The notes beneath the pieces are model-generated. The model saw nothing but the letters and a program-made list of their open reading frames with translations, searched no databases and was not told the DNA's origin. From contig JALWSI010000231.1 of NCBI GenBank assembly GCA_027080315.1, positions 1 to 5,864 of the forward strand: a stretch of DNA of 5,864 nucleotides, written 5' to 3'. This document shows positions 1 to 5,864 of this stretch, one piece after another (within the stretch, counting starts at the first letter, position 1; each line of letters opens with the position of its first letter). This DNA is from a bacterium (lineage in GTDB: Bacteria; Thermosulfidibacterota; Thermosulfidibacteria; Thermosulfidibacterales; JALWSI01). A program made the translations under genes and the position numbers.

Positions 1-51
1 ATACATCCCAATCGTGGTTGGTGTGTGTGGCATAATAATGGTGGTTGGTAG

Positions 52-237
52 AACTTGGGTGTATCTTAAACTGACACAAAAACTGTCTTGCCTATGGGGT
101 CCGTCTCATTTAGGTTTTTGAGGAACTCTTTTACCCATGAGTACCCAGATAGCCATGATGAGATGGCTAGAGCAATAAACCGGCTCAGAGAGCTGTTGTC
201 TTTGATTGAGGCTTCTTTAGAGAGGTTGAATCTATAA
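52..237 (+). pseudogene. C-terminal remnant of a HepT-like HEPN-domain toxin
   Basis: Frame 1 reads to a TAA at 235-237. Its last part reads RFLRNSFTHEYPDS and then an amphipathic helix rich in Leu, Glu and Arg. Residues RNSFTHEY (121-144) fit the RX4HXY motif that forms the RNase site of HepT toxins, and the 'RN...HEYP' setting is typical of HepT-like proteins. HEPN toxins are about 110-140 residues long. Here the only in-frame ATG (94) leaves 48 codons, and an in-frame TAA (67-69) and TAG (49-51) interrupt the frame upstream. The segment 52-93 may be decayed coding sequence of the same gene. No complete MNT nucleotidyltransferase antitoxin lies next to it. The family call is inferred from the motif and its flanks. 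The gene cannot make a full HEPN fold, so it is most likely dead. Confidence 0.5.
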
Positions 238-290
238 GTCTTGTGCTAATAAGAGGTTTCTTTCCTATTTTTGGTTTGTTTGGTGGGGTT

Positions 291-307
291 GATATAGTGG
301 TTATATC
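291..307. promoter_or_regulatory. AT-rich dyad upstream of the ComEA-like gene
   Basis: GATATA, five bases, then TATATC form a perfect 6-bp inverted repeat about 45 bases before the start of the ComEA-like gene. It lies in the only A/T-rich part of the 238-349 gap and could be an operator or overlap a -10 element. No convincing paired -35/-10 boxes are visible, so the role is a guess. The rest of 238-349 shows nothing except the ribosome-binding site. Confidence 0.2.
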
Positions 308-336
308 GTGTTAAGTTTCCCCCAAATATCTCAATG

Positions 337-347
337 AAAGGGGGGAT
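337..347 (+). promoter_or_regulatory. Ribosome-binding site that decides the ComEA-like start
   Basis: The purine run AAAGGGGGGAT ends very close to two adjacent start codons, GTG at 350 and ATG at 353. From the last G (345), spacing is four bases to the GTG and seven to the ATG. Seven is the normal distance, so the ATG is preferred. Confidence 0.6.
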
Positions 348-352
348 TTGTG

Positions 353-685
353 ATGTTTCTGCGTAGGTTTTCGTGGTTGATGGTGGTGGTGGGGTTGATG
401 GCTTTTCTGGTCTTTTCTCCTCTTCACGCCAAGAGCAAAGGGGTTAAGGCTGCCACAAGCGCAGCGACAAAGGTGTCTAACCCGCTCAATCTCAATACCG
501 CTACCGCTAAGGAGCTTCAGGTGCTTCCTGGTATAGGACCCAAGATTGCGGAGAGAATCGTGAAGTATCGCGAGAAGAACGGCCCCTTCTCTTCGGTAGA
601 TGATCTCACGAAGGTTAAAGGCATTGGCCAGAAGAAGCTTGAGAAGATTCGTCCCTTCCTAAAGGTGTCTAAAGGCAAGAAGTAA
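353..685 (+). CDS. Exported ComEA-like helix-hairpin-helix protein
   Basis: This 110-residue protein has an N-terminal signal: a basic MFLRR start, a hydrophobic core (WLMVVVGLMAFLVF), then a likely signal peptidase site after LHA near residue 26. A low-complexity Ala/Lys/Ser linker follows, then a ComEA-type double helix-hairpin-helix domain from about residue 45 to the end. The domain shows NLNTATAKELQVLPGIGPK, then IAERIVKYREKNGPF, and a second hairpin VKGIGQKKLEKI. ComEA proteins bind double-stranded DNA at the cell surface or in the periplasm during natural transformation. Short stand-alone versions like this are common and often lack proven function. ATG 353 is chosen over GTG 350 by ribosome-binding-site spacing. 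The gene is monocistronic, with its own terminator, and no other competence genes are visible. The fold and export calls are strong; a role in competence is inferred. Confidence 0.9.
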   Translation: MFLRRFSWLMVVVGLMAFLVFSPLHAKSKGVKAATSAATKVSNPLNLNTATAKELQVLPGIGPKIAERIVKYREKNGPFSSVDDLTKVKGIGQKKLEKIRPFLKVSKGKK

Positions 686-691
686 CACTAT

Positions 692-710
692 GGGCGGGCT
701 AAGCCCGCCC
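692..710 (+). terminator. Hairpin terminator after the ComEA-like gene
   Basis: GGGCGGGC and GCCCGCCC form a perfect 8-bp G+C-only stem with a TAA loop, seven bases past the stop codon. The downstream stretch is only moderately T-rich (GTTCATTGTGTTTATT), so the hairpin is a good but not classical intrinsic terminator. Confidence 0.7.
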
Positions 711-734
711 AGTCCTGTTCATTGTGTTTATTGA

Positions 735-957
735 GAGATGGGTTCAGAGATCTGAAGTCAGTGGCCAGTGGTCAGAAGCTGGGGGCGTGAAGTGTAAGGA
801 GTCAGGGATCAGAGGTCAGTAGGCAGAAGTCAGAGGATTCTTAAAACTTAAAACTTGCAACTTAAAACTTCTACTAAACCCAACAAACCCAATGAACAAG
901 ATAGACCAGAAGAACCAGATACAAACAGACCAGATAGACCAGATGGACCAGATAACT
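735..957. repeat. Composite three-part intergenic repeat, copy A
   Basis: This copy fills most of the 292-base gap 686-977, which holds no gene. It has three parts in order. The first is a degenerate tandem array of GTCAG-type units (GGTCAGTAGGCAGAAGTCAG and relatives), about 735-834. The second is a CTTAAAA 7-mer array interrupted once by TTGCAA, 838-870. The third is an A/C-rich link followed by near 9-base units of the form CCAGATAGA, 871-956. The segment 835-897 (63 bases) is identical to 1521-1583 in copy B, and its first 36 bases are identical to 3857-3892 in copy C. No transposase, terminal inverted repeat or target duplication is visible. The tract ends about 20 bases before the antitoxin start. 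Confidence 0.85.
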
Positions 958-977
958 CACTCAGGGGGTGATTTTAG

Positions 978-1178
978 ATGGTGAGCTTAGCTGAGCTTTC
1001 TCCGAGGTACATAACTGACGAGAAGGGAGAGAAGATATCGGTTGTTCTGCCTATCTCCAAATTCCAAGAATTGTTAGAAGACATTGAAGATCTGGCGGTT
1101 GTGGCGGAACGAAGAGATGAACCAACAATATCTCATGAAGAGCTCGTTGCCAGTTTGAAAGAAGATGACCTCATATAG
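978..1178 (+). CDS. Type II antitoxin, Phd/YefM-like, partner of the downstream RelE toxin
   Basis: This 66-residue acidic protein begins with a short beta-forming segment, YITDEKGEKISVVLPISKF (residues 11-29), and then an acidic helix, ELLEDIEDLAVVAERRDE. Its tail, TISHEELVASLKEDDLI, is the form seen in Phd/YefM-type antitoxins. These bind the operon operator with the N-terminal domain and neutralise the RelE-type toxin with the C-terminal helix. AGGGGGTG (963-970) lies seven bases before the ATG. The gene overlaps the toxin gene by 14 bp, which suggests translational coupling. Type II operons are usually self-repressed, but no clear operator palindrome is visible because repeat copy A ends just upstream. 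The TA role is well supported by sequence and context; the subfamily name is less certain. Confidence 0.85.
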   Translation: MVSLAELSPRYITDEKGEKISVVLPISKFQELLEDIEDLAVVAERRDEPTISHEELVASLKEDDLI

Positions 1179-1434
1179 GGTGGAGTGGAAGCAATCAGCC
1201 CAGAAAGAGCTCAGAAAACTTCAAAGAGATCTCATACTGAGAATCCTTAATGTAGTGGAAACATTAGTGGAGGATCCCTATCCTCCAGGAAGCCGCAAGT
1301 TGCATGGGGCAGAATACACCTATCGTTTAAGGGTGGGGGATTATAGGATCGTATATTTGGTGTATTCGGATCTTCGGAAGATAGAAATTGTTAAAATTGG
1401 TCATCGCAAAGATGTGTACAGAAGGGTAGATTAA
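1165..1434 (+). CDS. RelE/ParE-superfamily mRNA interferase toxin
   Basis: This 89-residue basic protein has the full RelE layout. An N-terminal strand (SYRVEWKQSAQKELRKL) leads into two helices to about residue 36, then PYPPGSRKLHG (39-48), the central RLRVGDYRIVYLV (54-66) and the C-terminal VKIGHRKDVYRR (76-87). RelE toxins cleave mRNA in the ribosomal A site using conserved basic residues and a C-terminal Tyr. Candidates here are Lys45, Arg54, Arg56, Arg61, Arg81 and Tyr85, all in their usual motif positions. Length is normal for the family and the frame is clean. GAAAGAAG lies directly against the ATG, so translation probably depends on coupling to the upstream antitoxin. The pair looks functional, unlike the second TA locus at 3354-3746. 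Confidence 0.92.
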   Translation: MTSYRVEWKQSAQKELRKLQRDLILRILNVVETLVEDPYPPGSRKLHGAEYTYRLRVGDYRIVYLVYSDLRKIEIVKIGHRKDVYRRVD

Positions 1435-1453
1435 GATCAAATAGGAGGAGGAA

Positions 1454-1631
1454 GGGACCTAAGGCGTGAAGCGTAAGGAGTAAGGAGTCAAGAATCAGAG
1501 GTCAGTAGTCAGTAGTCAGCGGATTCTTAAAACTTAAAACTTGCAACTTAAAACTTCTACTAAACCCAACAAACCCAATGAACCAGATAGACCAGAAAAA
1601 CCAGATAGGCGAGACAACCCAGATGAACCAG
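1454..1631. repeat. Composite three-part intergenic repeat, copy B
   Basis: This copy begins about 20 bases after the RelE toxin gene. It has the same order of parts as copy A: GCGTAAGGAG and GTCAGTA units (1461-1520), the CTTAAAA array (1525-1556), and the A/C-rich link plus CCAGATAGA-type units to about 1631. The stretch 1521-1583 matches 835-897 of copy A at all 63 positions. Copies A and B are in direct orientation and bracket the RelBE pair. A forward open frame from ATG 1578 and a reverse frame across 1502-1714 both start or run in this tract and are composed partly of it, so neither counts as a gene. Confidence 0.85.
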
Positions 1632-1812
1632 TTTCTAAGCTGGGATGGTAACTGCAGCGAAGATGTAGAGATCTTCAGAAGCATGTTGTGGAGTGATCCA
1701 CGCAAGGTGTACATATGCCACGGTCCAGACAGGTTGCGGCAGGTCTTTCTTGTGCACGGTCACGACGCGCCAAAAAGAACCCGATCTTTCTGGATGATGA
1801 TCCTAAAAATAG
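1632..1812 (+). pseudogene. Decayed coding sequence, possibly of a TIR-like gene
   Basis: An open frame runs from ATG 1578 to a TAA at 1884-1886, but its first 18 codons are repeat B and its last 25 overlap the AbiEii-like gene. The middle reads as real but unplaced protein: DVEIFRSMLWSDPRKVY (about 1665-1715) and RQVFLVHGHDAPKR (about 1737-1778). VFxVHGHD is a hallmark of the TIR-like nucleotide-binding proteins (PF10137-type), where it opens the domain. WSDP instead recalls the PPP phosphatase family. Neither family's remaining motifs follow. The frame has no start codon of its own outside the repeat and no ribosome-binding site. I read it as a worn fragment of a gene truncated by the repeat on one side; the family is unresolved. 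Confidence 0.25.
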
Positions 1813-2181
1813 ATGATGAAGAGCTGGAAGTTAACCGAAAGCCAGATAAGAACTTTAGGACTGCTTGTAAGATCTGGGATTACTAAGGGGTTCTATCTTG
1901 CAGGTGGCACCGCTTTAATGATCGGGTATGGCCATCGGTTCTCTCACGATTTTGACTTCTTCACCCTGCCGGAGTCCGGAGATGATCTTGGTGAACTTGT
2001 GGCCTTATTACCTGAAAACGGGTTTTTCGTGTTAGAAGAAAGATACGACACCCTAATCTTTGAGCTTTTTTCAGTAAGGTGTTCTTTTTTAAGTGCCATT
2101 AACCATTGGAGAATAACTGTTCCGTACTATACACGGAGGATTTACATCATGGGCAGATCATTGAGAAAAAGCTGGAGATAG
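1813..2181 (+). pseudogene. Truncated AbiEii/MenA-type nucleotidyltransferase toxin
   Basis: The 122-residue frame begins with a helix (LTESQIRTLGLLVRSGITKG), followed by FYLAGGTALMIGYGHRFSHD and DFDFFTL. This is the N-terminal nucleotidyltransferase signature of the AbiEii/AbiGii family: GG-T at residues 31-33 and the metal-binding D-x-D at Asp46 and Asp48. YDTLIFELFSVRCSFL (78-93) also fits. After about residue 93 (base 2091) the match is lost, and the tail SAINHWRITVPYYTRR looks out of frame or foreign. Family members normally run to about 200 residues or more and keep a conserved 'DI..MK...I..R...KD..D' region, which is absent. A TAG just upstream (1810-1812) forces the start to ATG 1813 or 1816, and no good ribosome-binding site precedes them. 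No AbiEi-like antitoxin is adjacent. The family call is good, and activity is unlikely. Confidence 0.6.
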
Positions 2182-2211
2182 TAAATCCATTTAAGCCGTA
2201 TCTTGAGTCAT
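2135..2211 (+). pseudogene. Possible start of an MNT nucleotidyltransferase, frameshifted
   Basis: A textbook ribosome-binding site, GGAGGA (2135-2140), lies eight bases before an ATG at 2149, inside the tail of the AbiEii-like frame. Read straight, that ATG gives only MGRSLRKSWR and a stop. One base shifted, the same DNA reads GQIIEKKLEIVNPFKPYLES and then TAA (2209-2211). This resembles the N-terminal helix of MNT-type nucleotidyltransferases just before their 'LFGS' motif, which is missing here. A single lost G after the ATG and a downstream deletion would explain both facts. The evidence is 20 residues only, so the family is a guess. The rest of 2182-2284 holds a weak CCCC/GGGG hairpin (2240-2252) and the galE ribosome-binding site. 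Confidence 0.22.
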
Positions 2212-2284
2212 AATAATCCACATATTACTACACTGGATCCCCCAAAAAGGGGACAGTATGCAAAAAGGTAGAAAGGATCCATAG

Positions 2285-3283
<999 letters not shown>

Positions 3284-3321
3284 GGAGTGATAGGTTTAAC
3301 GTGCTTAGAAACTTAGGCCAA

Positions 3322-3345
3322 TATAAATCTAATTCCATAGAGGAG
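3322..3345 (+). promoter_or_regulatory. -10-like TATAAA and ribosome-binding site of the orphan antitoxin
   Basis: TATAAA (3322-3327) resembles a -10 box, though no good -35 sits 16-18 bases upstream. AGAGGAG (3339-3345) is a strong ribosome-binding site eight bases before ATG 3354, and it fixes the start of the small antitoxin gene. The promoter part is tentative. Confidence 0.35.
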
Positions 3346-3353
3346 CGCTGGGC

Positions 3354-3548
3354 ATGGGAAAAAACTTTGTGTTAGAGCGTGAAGAACTTAAGCTTTTAAT
3401 AAAAGAAGCATTGGAGGAGTGTTTTGATCCAGACTATGGTTTAGAGATCCGTCCAGAGCTCTTTGAGCTTTTAAAGCAGAGCAGTAAGGAAAAAGAGGAG
3501 GGTAGGGGGATATCTTTAAAAGAGGCTCGTGAATTTCTTGGTTTGTAG
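3354..3548 (+). CDS. Small antitoxin-like protein, partner of a decayed RelE toxin
   Basis: This charged 64-residue protein starts MGKNFVLEREELKLLIKEAL. It continues with FDPDYGLEIRPELFELLKQS (24-43) and ends GISLKEAREFLGL (52-64). The 'DPD.GLE.RPE..E.LK.S......G...SL.EA...LGL' pattern occurs in short antitoxins encoded just before RelE/ParE-type toxins. Its stop codon (TAG 3546-3548) directly abuts the ATG of the toxin pseudogene, a typical coupled TA arrangement. The first half is predicted helical and acidic, as expected for toxin binding. The gene has a strong ribosome-binding site, a clean frame and no sign of decay, unlike its partner. It may survive as an orphan antitoxin or simply not have decayed yet. 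The antitoxin role is inferred from pattern and context. Confidence 0.7.
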   Translation: MGKNFVLEREELKLLIKEALEECFDPDYGLEIRPELFELLKQSSKEKEEGRGISLKEAREFLGL

Positions 3549-3746
3549 ATGTCAACTTACAAAGTTACATTGCTTCCTACAGCCTTAAACTCTCTTAAAG
3601 CAATAGATCAAAAGGTTAGTAGCCGTATCTTGGACAAGCTGGAGTGATTGTCGGAGAATTTTGATTATGTGAGACCATTGATGGGGACGCCTTAAGAGAT
3701 TGTGGTTCACTATGTGGGACATAGAAGCCGGATTTACAAATTGTGA
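3549..3746 (+). pseudogene. Inactivated RelE/ParE-type toxin
   Basis: From ATG 3549 the frame reads MSTYKVTLLPTALNSLKAID, then helix residues ending ILDKLE, and meets TGA at 3645-3647. Past the stop, the same frame continues LSENFDYVRPLMGTP, meets TAA (3693-3695), and then reads EIVVHYVGHRSRIYKL before the final TGA (3744-3746). The first part is the N-terminal strand and helices of a RelE toxin. The last is its C-terminal strand, with the expected 'VGHR..IY' motif. The central segment carrying the 'LR.GDYR.IY' catalytic residues is absent, about 20 residues by comparison with the intact toxin at 1165-1434. The first TGA stands where a Trp (TGG) is plausible. Two stops plus a missing core mean a dead gene. 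Its order behind the antitoxin supports the reading. Confidence 0.75.
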
Positions 3747-3778
3747 AGGTCGGGGTTGGAATTAAGACTGAGGGGTTG

Positions 3779-3960
3779 GGTCCAGAGATGAGGAGTCAGA
3801 AGCCAGAGATCTGATGTCAGGGATCAGTGGTCAGTAGGCAGTAGGCAGAAATCAGAGGATTCTTAAAACTTAAAACTTGCAACTTAAAACTTATAAGCAA
3901 CTTAACCCTTAAAACTTAAAACTTAATAAAACCAAACAGACCAAATAGACCAGATAGACC
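3779..3960. repeat. Composite three-part intergenic repeat, copy C
   Basis: This copy fills most of the gap 3747-3982. It has GTCAG-type units (GGTCAGTAGGCAGTAGGCAG and others, to about 3856), then an enlarged CTTAAAA array (3861-3922), then A/C-rich CCAGATAGACC units to 3960. The 36 bases 3857-3892 are identical to the start of the shared core in copies A and B. After that this copy diverges, with an extra AACTTAACCCTTAAAACTT stretch. It ends about ten bases before the gmd ribosome-binding site, so a promoter for gmd must lie in or before the repeat. No clear -35/-10 pair is visible there. Confidence 0.85.
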
Positions 3961-3969
3961 TAACAAATA

Positions 3970-3975
3970 AAGGAG
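3970..3975 (+). promoter_or_regulatory. Ribosome-binding site that decides the gmd GTG start
   Basis: AAGGAG lies seven bases before GTG 3983. This supports the non-ATG start, which gives the family-typical N-terminus [17 protein letters not shown]. Confidence 0.7.
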
Positions 3976-3982
3976 TTTTGCC

Positions 3983-5128
3983 GTGAAACGAGCACTAATC
4001 ACCGGTATCACCGGCCAAGATGGCTCTTATCTGGCCGAGTTCCTGCTCTCCAAGGGCTATGAGGTGCATGGAATCATTCGCAGGGCCAGCACCTTTAACA
4101 CCGGGCGAATTGAGCACATCTACGTGGATCCACACATGCCAGGTGCCAGGCTCTTTCTTCACTATGGCGATCTATCCGATTCCGGACAGCTAACCAACAT
4201 CATCTACAACATCCATCCCCACGAGATCTATCATCTGGCTGCCCAGTCCCATGTCAGGGTCTCCTTTGATATGCCTGAATACACAGGAGACATAACGGCC
4301 CTTGGAACCACCAGGCTTCTTGAGGCAATAAGAAGAAGCGGAATAAAGGCCAGGTTCTACCAGGCCTCCTCGTCCGAGATGTTTGGGGCCTCGCCACCAC
4401 CTCAGAGTGAGACCACGCCCTTCAGACCCCGCAGCCCCTACTCCGCCGCCAAGGTGTATGCCTACTGGATGACGGTGAACTACAGGGAGGGCTACGGTCT
4501 TTTCGCCTGCAACGGCATCCTCTTTAACCACGAGTCTCCCAGACGGGGAGAGACCTTTGTGACCCGAAAGATCACCCGGGCGGTGGGGAATATCTTGGCG
4601 GGAAACCAGCAGAAGGTCTATCTTGGAAACCTCTATGCAAAGAGAGACTGGGGGTTTGCCCCTGAGTACGTAGAGATGATGCACCTTATGCTGCAGCAAG
4701 AGCAGCCAGACGACTACGTGGTGGGAACAGGGGAGAGCCACTCTGTCAAAGATTTTGTGAACGAAGCCTTTGAGTATGCTGGTGTTGAGATGGATTGGCA
4801 GGGAGAAGGGATAGAGGAGAAGGGAATAGTGAAGTCCGTTGATGACAGGTGGGGTGATACCCTAAAGGCCGGCCAGGTGATTGTGGAGATTGATCCCAGA
4901 TACTTTCGTCCCACAGAGGTGGAGTTTCTTCAGGCGGACATCACCAAGGCAAGAGAGAGGTTAGGATGGGAGCCCCGAACCACCTTCAGAGAGCTTGTGG
5001 AGATCATGGTGGATTACGACATGAAGATGCTGGGCCTGGAGCCTGTTGGAGAAGGCATAAGGGTCTCGTACGAGAAGGGCTTTGGCTACACCAACCATCA
5101 GTATTCCAATGCGGCTGGGTATGAGTAA
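3983..5128 (+). CDS. gmd: GDP-mannose 4,6-dehydratase
   Basis: This 381-residue cytoplasmic enzyme converts GDP-D-mannose to GDP-4-keto-6-deoxy-D-mannose with bound NADP(H), the first step to GDP-L-fucose and GDP-rhamnose. The glycine motif [11 protein letters not shown] spans residues 7-17. The NADP-binding RRAST is at 33-37 and LAAQSHV at 85-91. Active-site ASSSEMFG (128-135) has Ser130 and Glu132 where E. coli has Thr132 and Glu134. Tyr153 and Lys157 form the YxxxK pair, and [17 protein letters not shown] (181-197) is a near-diagnostic signature. [13 protein letters not shown] (301-313) is also typical. It is slightly longer than most family members: there is extra sequence around residues 284-294, and a tail after about residue 350 ([20 protein letters not shown]) that I do not recognise. 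fcl follows with no gap. Confidence 0.97.
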   Translation: MKRALITGITGQDGSYLAEFLLSKGYEVHGIIRRASTFNTGRIEHIYVDPHMPGARLFLHYGDLSDSGQLTNIIYNIHPHEIYHLAAQSHVRVSFDMPEYTGDITALGTTRLLEAIRRSGIKARFYQASSSEMFGASPPPQSETTPFRPRSPYSAAKVYAYWMTVNYREGYGLFACNGILFNHESPRRGETFVTRKITRAVGNILAGNQQKVYLGNLYAKRDWGFAPEYVEMMHLMLQQEQPDDYVVGTGESHSVKDFVNEAFEYAGVEMDWQGEGIEEKGIVKSVDDRWGDTLKAGQVIVEIDPRYFRPTEVEFLQADITKARERLGWEPRTTFRELVEIMVDYDMKMLGLEPVGEGIRVSYEKGFGYTNHQYSNAAGYE

Positions 5129-5864
5129 GTGAAGGGCTTTACCGTTTACGTTGCGGGCCACAGGGGACTGGTAGGCTCCAGTATTGTGGAAGAGCTGAAG
5201 AGAAGGGGGTATTCTAACCTCCTGTGCAGAACCAGCCAAGAGCTTGACCTGAGACGGCAGAGCAGAGTTGAGGACCTTTTTGAAGAACACAGACCGCGAT
5301 GGGTCTTTCTTGCAGCGGCGAAGGTGGGGGGCATTCTGGCAAACAACACCTATAAGGCAGAGTTCATCTACGACAACATGGCCATAGCCCTCAACGTCAT
5401 ACACTCTGCTTACAGGTACGGGGTTAAAAAGCTTCTCAACCTCGGCTCTTCCTGCATCTACCCCCGCAACTGTCCCCAGCCCATGAGGGAGGAGCACCTG
5501 CTTACAGGAAGCCTTGAGGCAACCAACGAGCCATACGCAATAGCCAAGATCTCTGCCATCAAGCTGTGCCGATACTACAACCAGCAGTATGGCACCAACT
5601 TCATCTCGGTTATGCCAACAAACCTCTACGGGCCTGGCGACAACTTCAACCTTGAGACTGCCCATGCCCTTCCTGCACTTATGAGAAAGTTTCATCTTGC
5701 CCGGCTTCTCATGGAGGGTGATTGGGAGGGGATTGTGCATGATTTAAGAAGGTACCCCCTTGGGTTTGGTCTGGACCAGAGGATAGAGCTTAAAAAGAGA
5801 AACAGCATAAAAGAGGCCCTTTCTGAGGTGGGCATAGAGGATGGCAGCGTTACCGTATGGGGAA
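5129..5864 (+). CDS. fcl: GDP-L-fucose synthase, 3' end beyond the window
   Basis: This is the first 245 codons of the bifunctional epimerase-reductase (also called wcaG) that turns GDP-4-keto-6-deoxy-mannose, the product of Gmd, into GDP-L-fucose using NADPH. GTG 5129 directly follows the gmd TAA (5126-5128). No strong ribosome-binding site is visible, so translation is probably coupled. The N-terminus [12 protein letters not shown] (6-17) is the family's nucleotide-binding loop. LGSSCIYP (105-112) supplies Ser107 and Cys109, NEPYAIAK (133-140) supplies Tyr136 and Lys140, and His179 lies in TAHALPAL. All match the E. coli catalytic residues at the same numbers. [12 protein letters not shown] (162-173) is also typical. 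After RKFHLA, an insert of about 46 residues (about 192-237) separates it from VTVWG. A charged insert of this type occurs in a longer subgroup of Fcl proteins. Confidence 0.95.
   Translation, partial: MKGFTVYVAGHRGLVGSSIVEELKRRGYSNLLCRTSQELDLRRQSRVEDLFEEHRPRWVFLAAAKVGGILANNTYKAEFIYDNMAIALNVIHSAYRYGVKKLLNLGSSCIYPRNCPQPMREEHLLTGSLEATNEPYAIAKISAIKLCRYYNQQYGTNFISVMPTNLYGPGDNFNLETAHALPALMRKFHLARLLMEGDWEGIVHDLRRYPLGFGLDQRIELKKRNSIKEALSEVGIEDGSVTVWG

Noticed and set aside
735-957. Repeat tracts as a CRISPR array
   Set aside because: Units are short, degenerate and contiguous, with no unique spacers of constant length and no cas genes.
1502-1714. Reverse-strand open frame rich in Trp, Phe and Ile
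   Set aside because: It is the translation of repeat B read backwards, gives repetitive WFIG/FVG-type sequence, and has no ribosome-binding site.
1578-1886. Forward open frame of 102 codons as a real gene
   Set aside because: Its start and first 18 codons are repeat B, it has no ribosome-binding site, and its end overlaps the AbiEii-like frame. Only the middle is kept, as a decayed fragment.
2203-2252. galE promoter (TTGAGT, 17 bases, TACTAC) and CCCC/GGGG terminator
   Set aside because: The -10 box matches poorly and the stem is only four base pairs, so neither is supported enough to list.
3645-3647. In-frame TGA in the toxin remnant as recoding (Sec or Trp)
   Set aside because: A second stop (TAA) and a missing catalytic core follow in the same frame, so simple decay explains it.
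4190-5740. Reverse-strand open frames opposite gmd and fcl
   Set aside because: They are shadows of two well-supported forward genes and show no family motif or ribosome-binding site.

Overview
This is a bacterial accessory region. Two blocks of nucleotide-sugar genes are separated by toxin-antitoxin (TA) genes, TA or defence remnants, and non-coding repeat tracts. All genes recognised lie on the + strand. The organism cannot be named from the sequence. Frequent AGA/AGG (Arg) and ATA (Ile) codons, several GTG starts, strong purine-rich ribosome-binding sites and the dense TA content would suit a thermophilic or anaerobic lineage (Thermodesulfobacteriota, Nitrospirota or Aquificota type), but this is only a lean.

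Layout. 52-237 is the C-terminal stub of a HepT-like HEPN toxin that keeps the RX4HXY motif. 353-685 encodes a small exported ComEA-like helix-hairpin-helix protein, followed by a hairpin terminator. Repeat tract A (about 735-957) leads into a complete RelBE-type pair (978-1178 and 1165-1434, overlapping by 14 bp), which is followed by repeat tract B (about 1454-1631). Tracts A and B share a perfect 63-bp core, so they bracket the TA pair as direct repeats. 1632-1812 is decayed coding sequence, followed by a truncated AbiEii-type nucleotidyltransferase (1813-2181) and a 21-residue scrap with its own ribosome-binding site that may come from an MNT nucleotidyltransferase.

galE (2285-3283) encodes UDP-glucose 4-epimerase. 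After it come an intact small antitoxin (3354-3548) and its partner RelE-type toxin, which is a pseudogene (3549-3746) with two in-frame stops and a missing middle. Repeat tract C (about 3779-3960) precedes gmd (3983-5128, GDP-mannose 4,6-dehydratase). gmd is directly abutted by fcl/wcaG (5129 to the window end, GDP-L-fucose synthase, partial).

How the genes work together. Gmd and Fcl are consecutive enzymes from GDP-D-mannose to GDP-L-fucose, and GalE interconverts UDP-glucose and UDP-galactose. The three supply activated sugars for surface polysaccharide (O-antigen, capsule or exopolysaccharide). The RelBE pair is the only TA module here that looks functional. The other four TA or defence-like traces are broken to different degrees, so the gaps between the sugar genes look like a site of repeated insertion and decay. 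I see no CRISPR array, tRNA, rRNA, transposase or integrase. Nothing here is convincingly a new system. The most unusual element is the three-part repeat that recurs three times around these modules.
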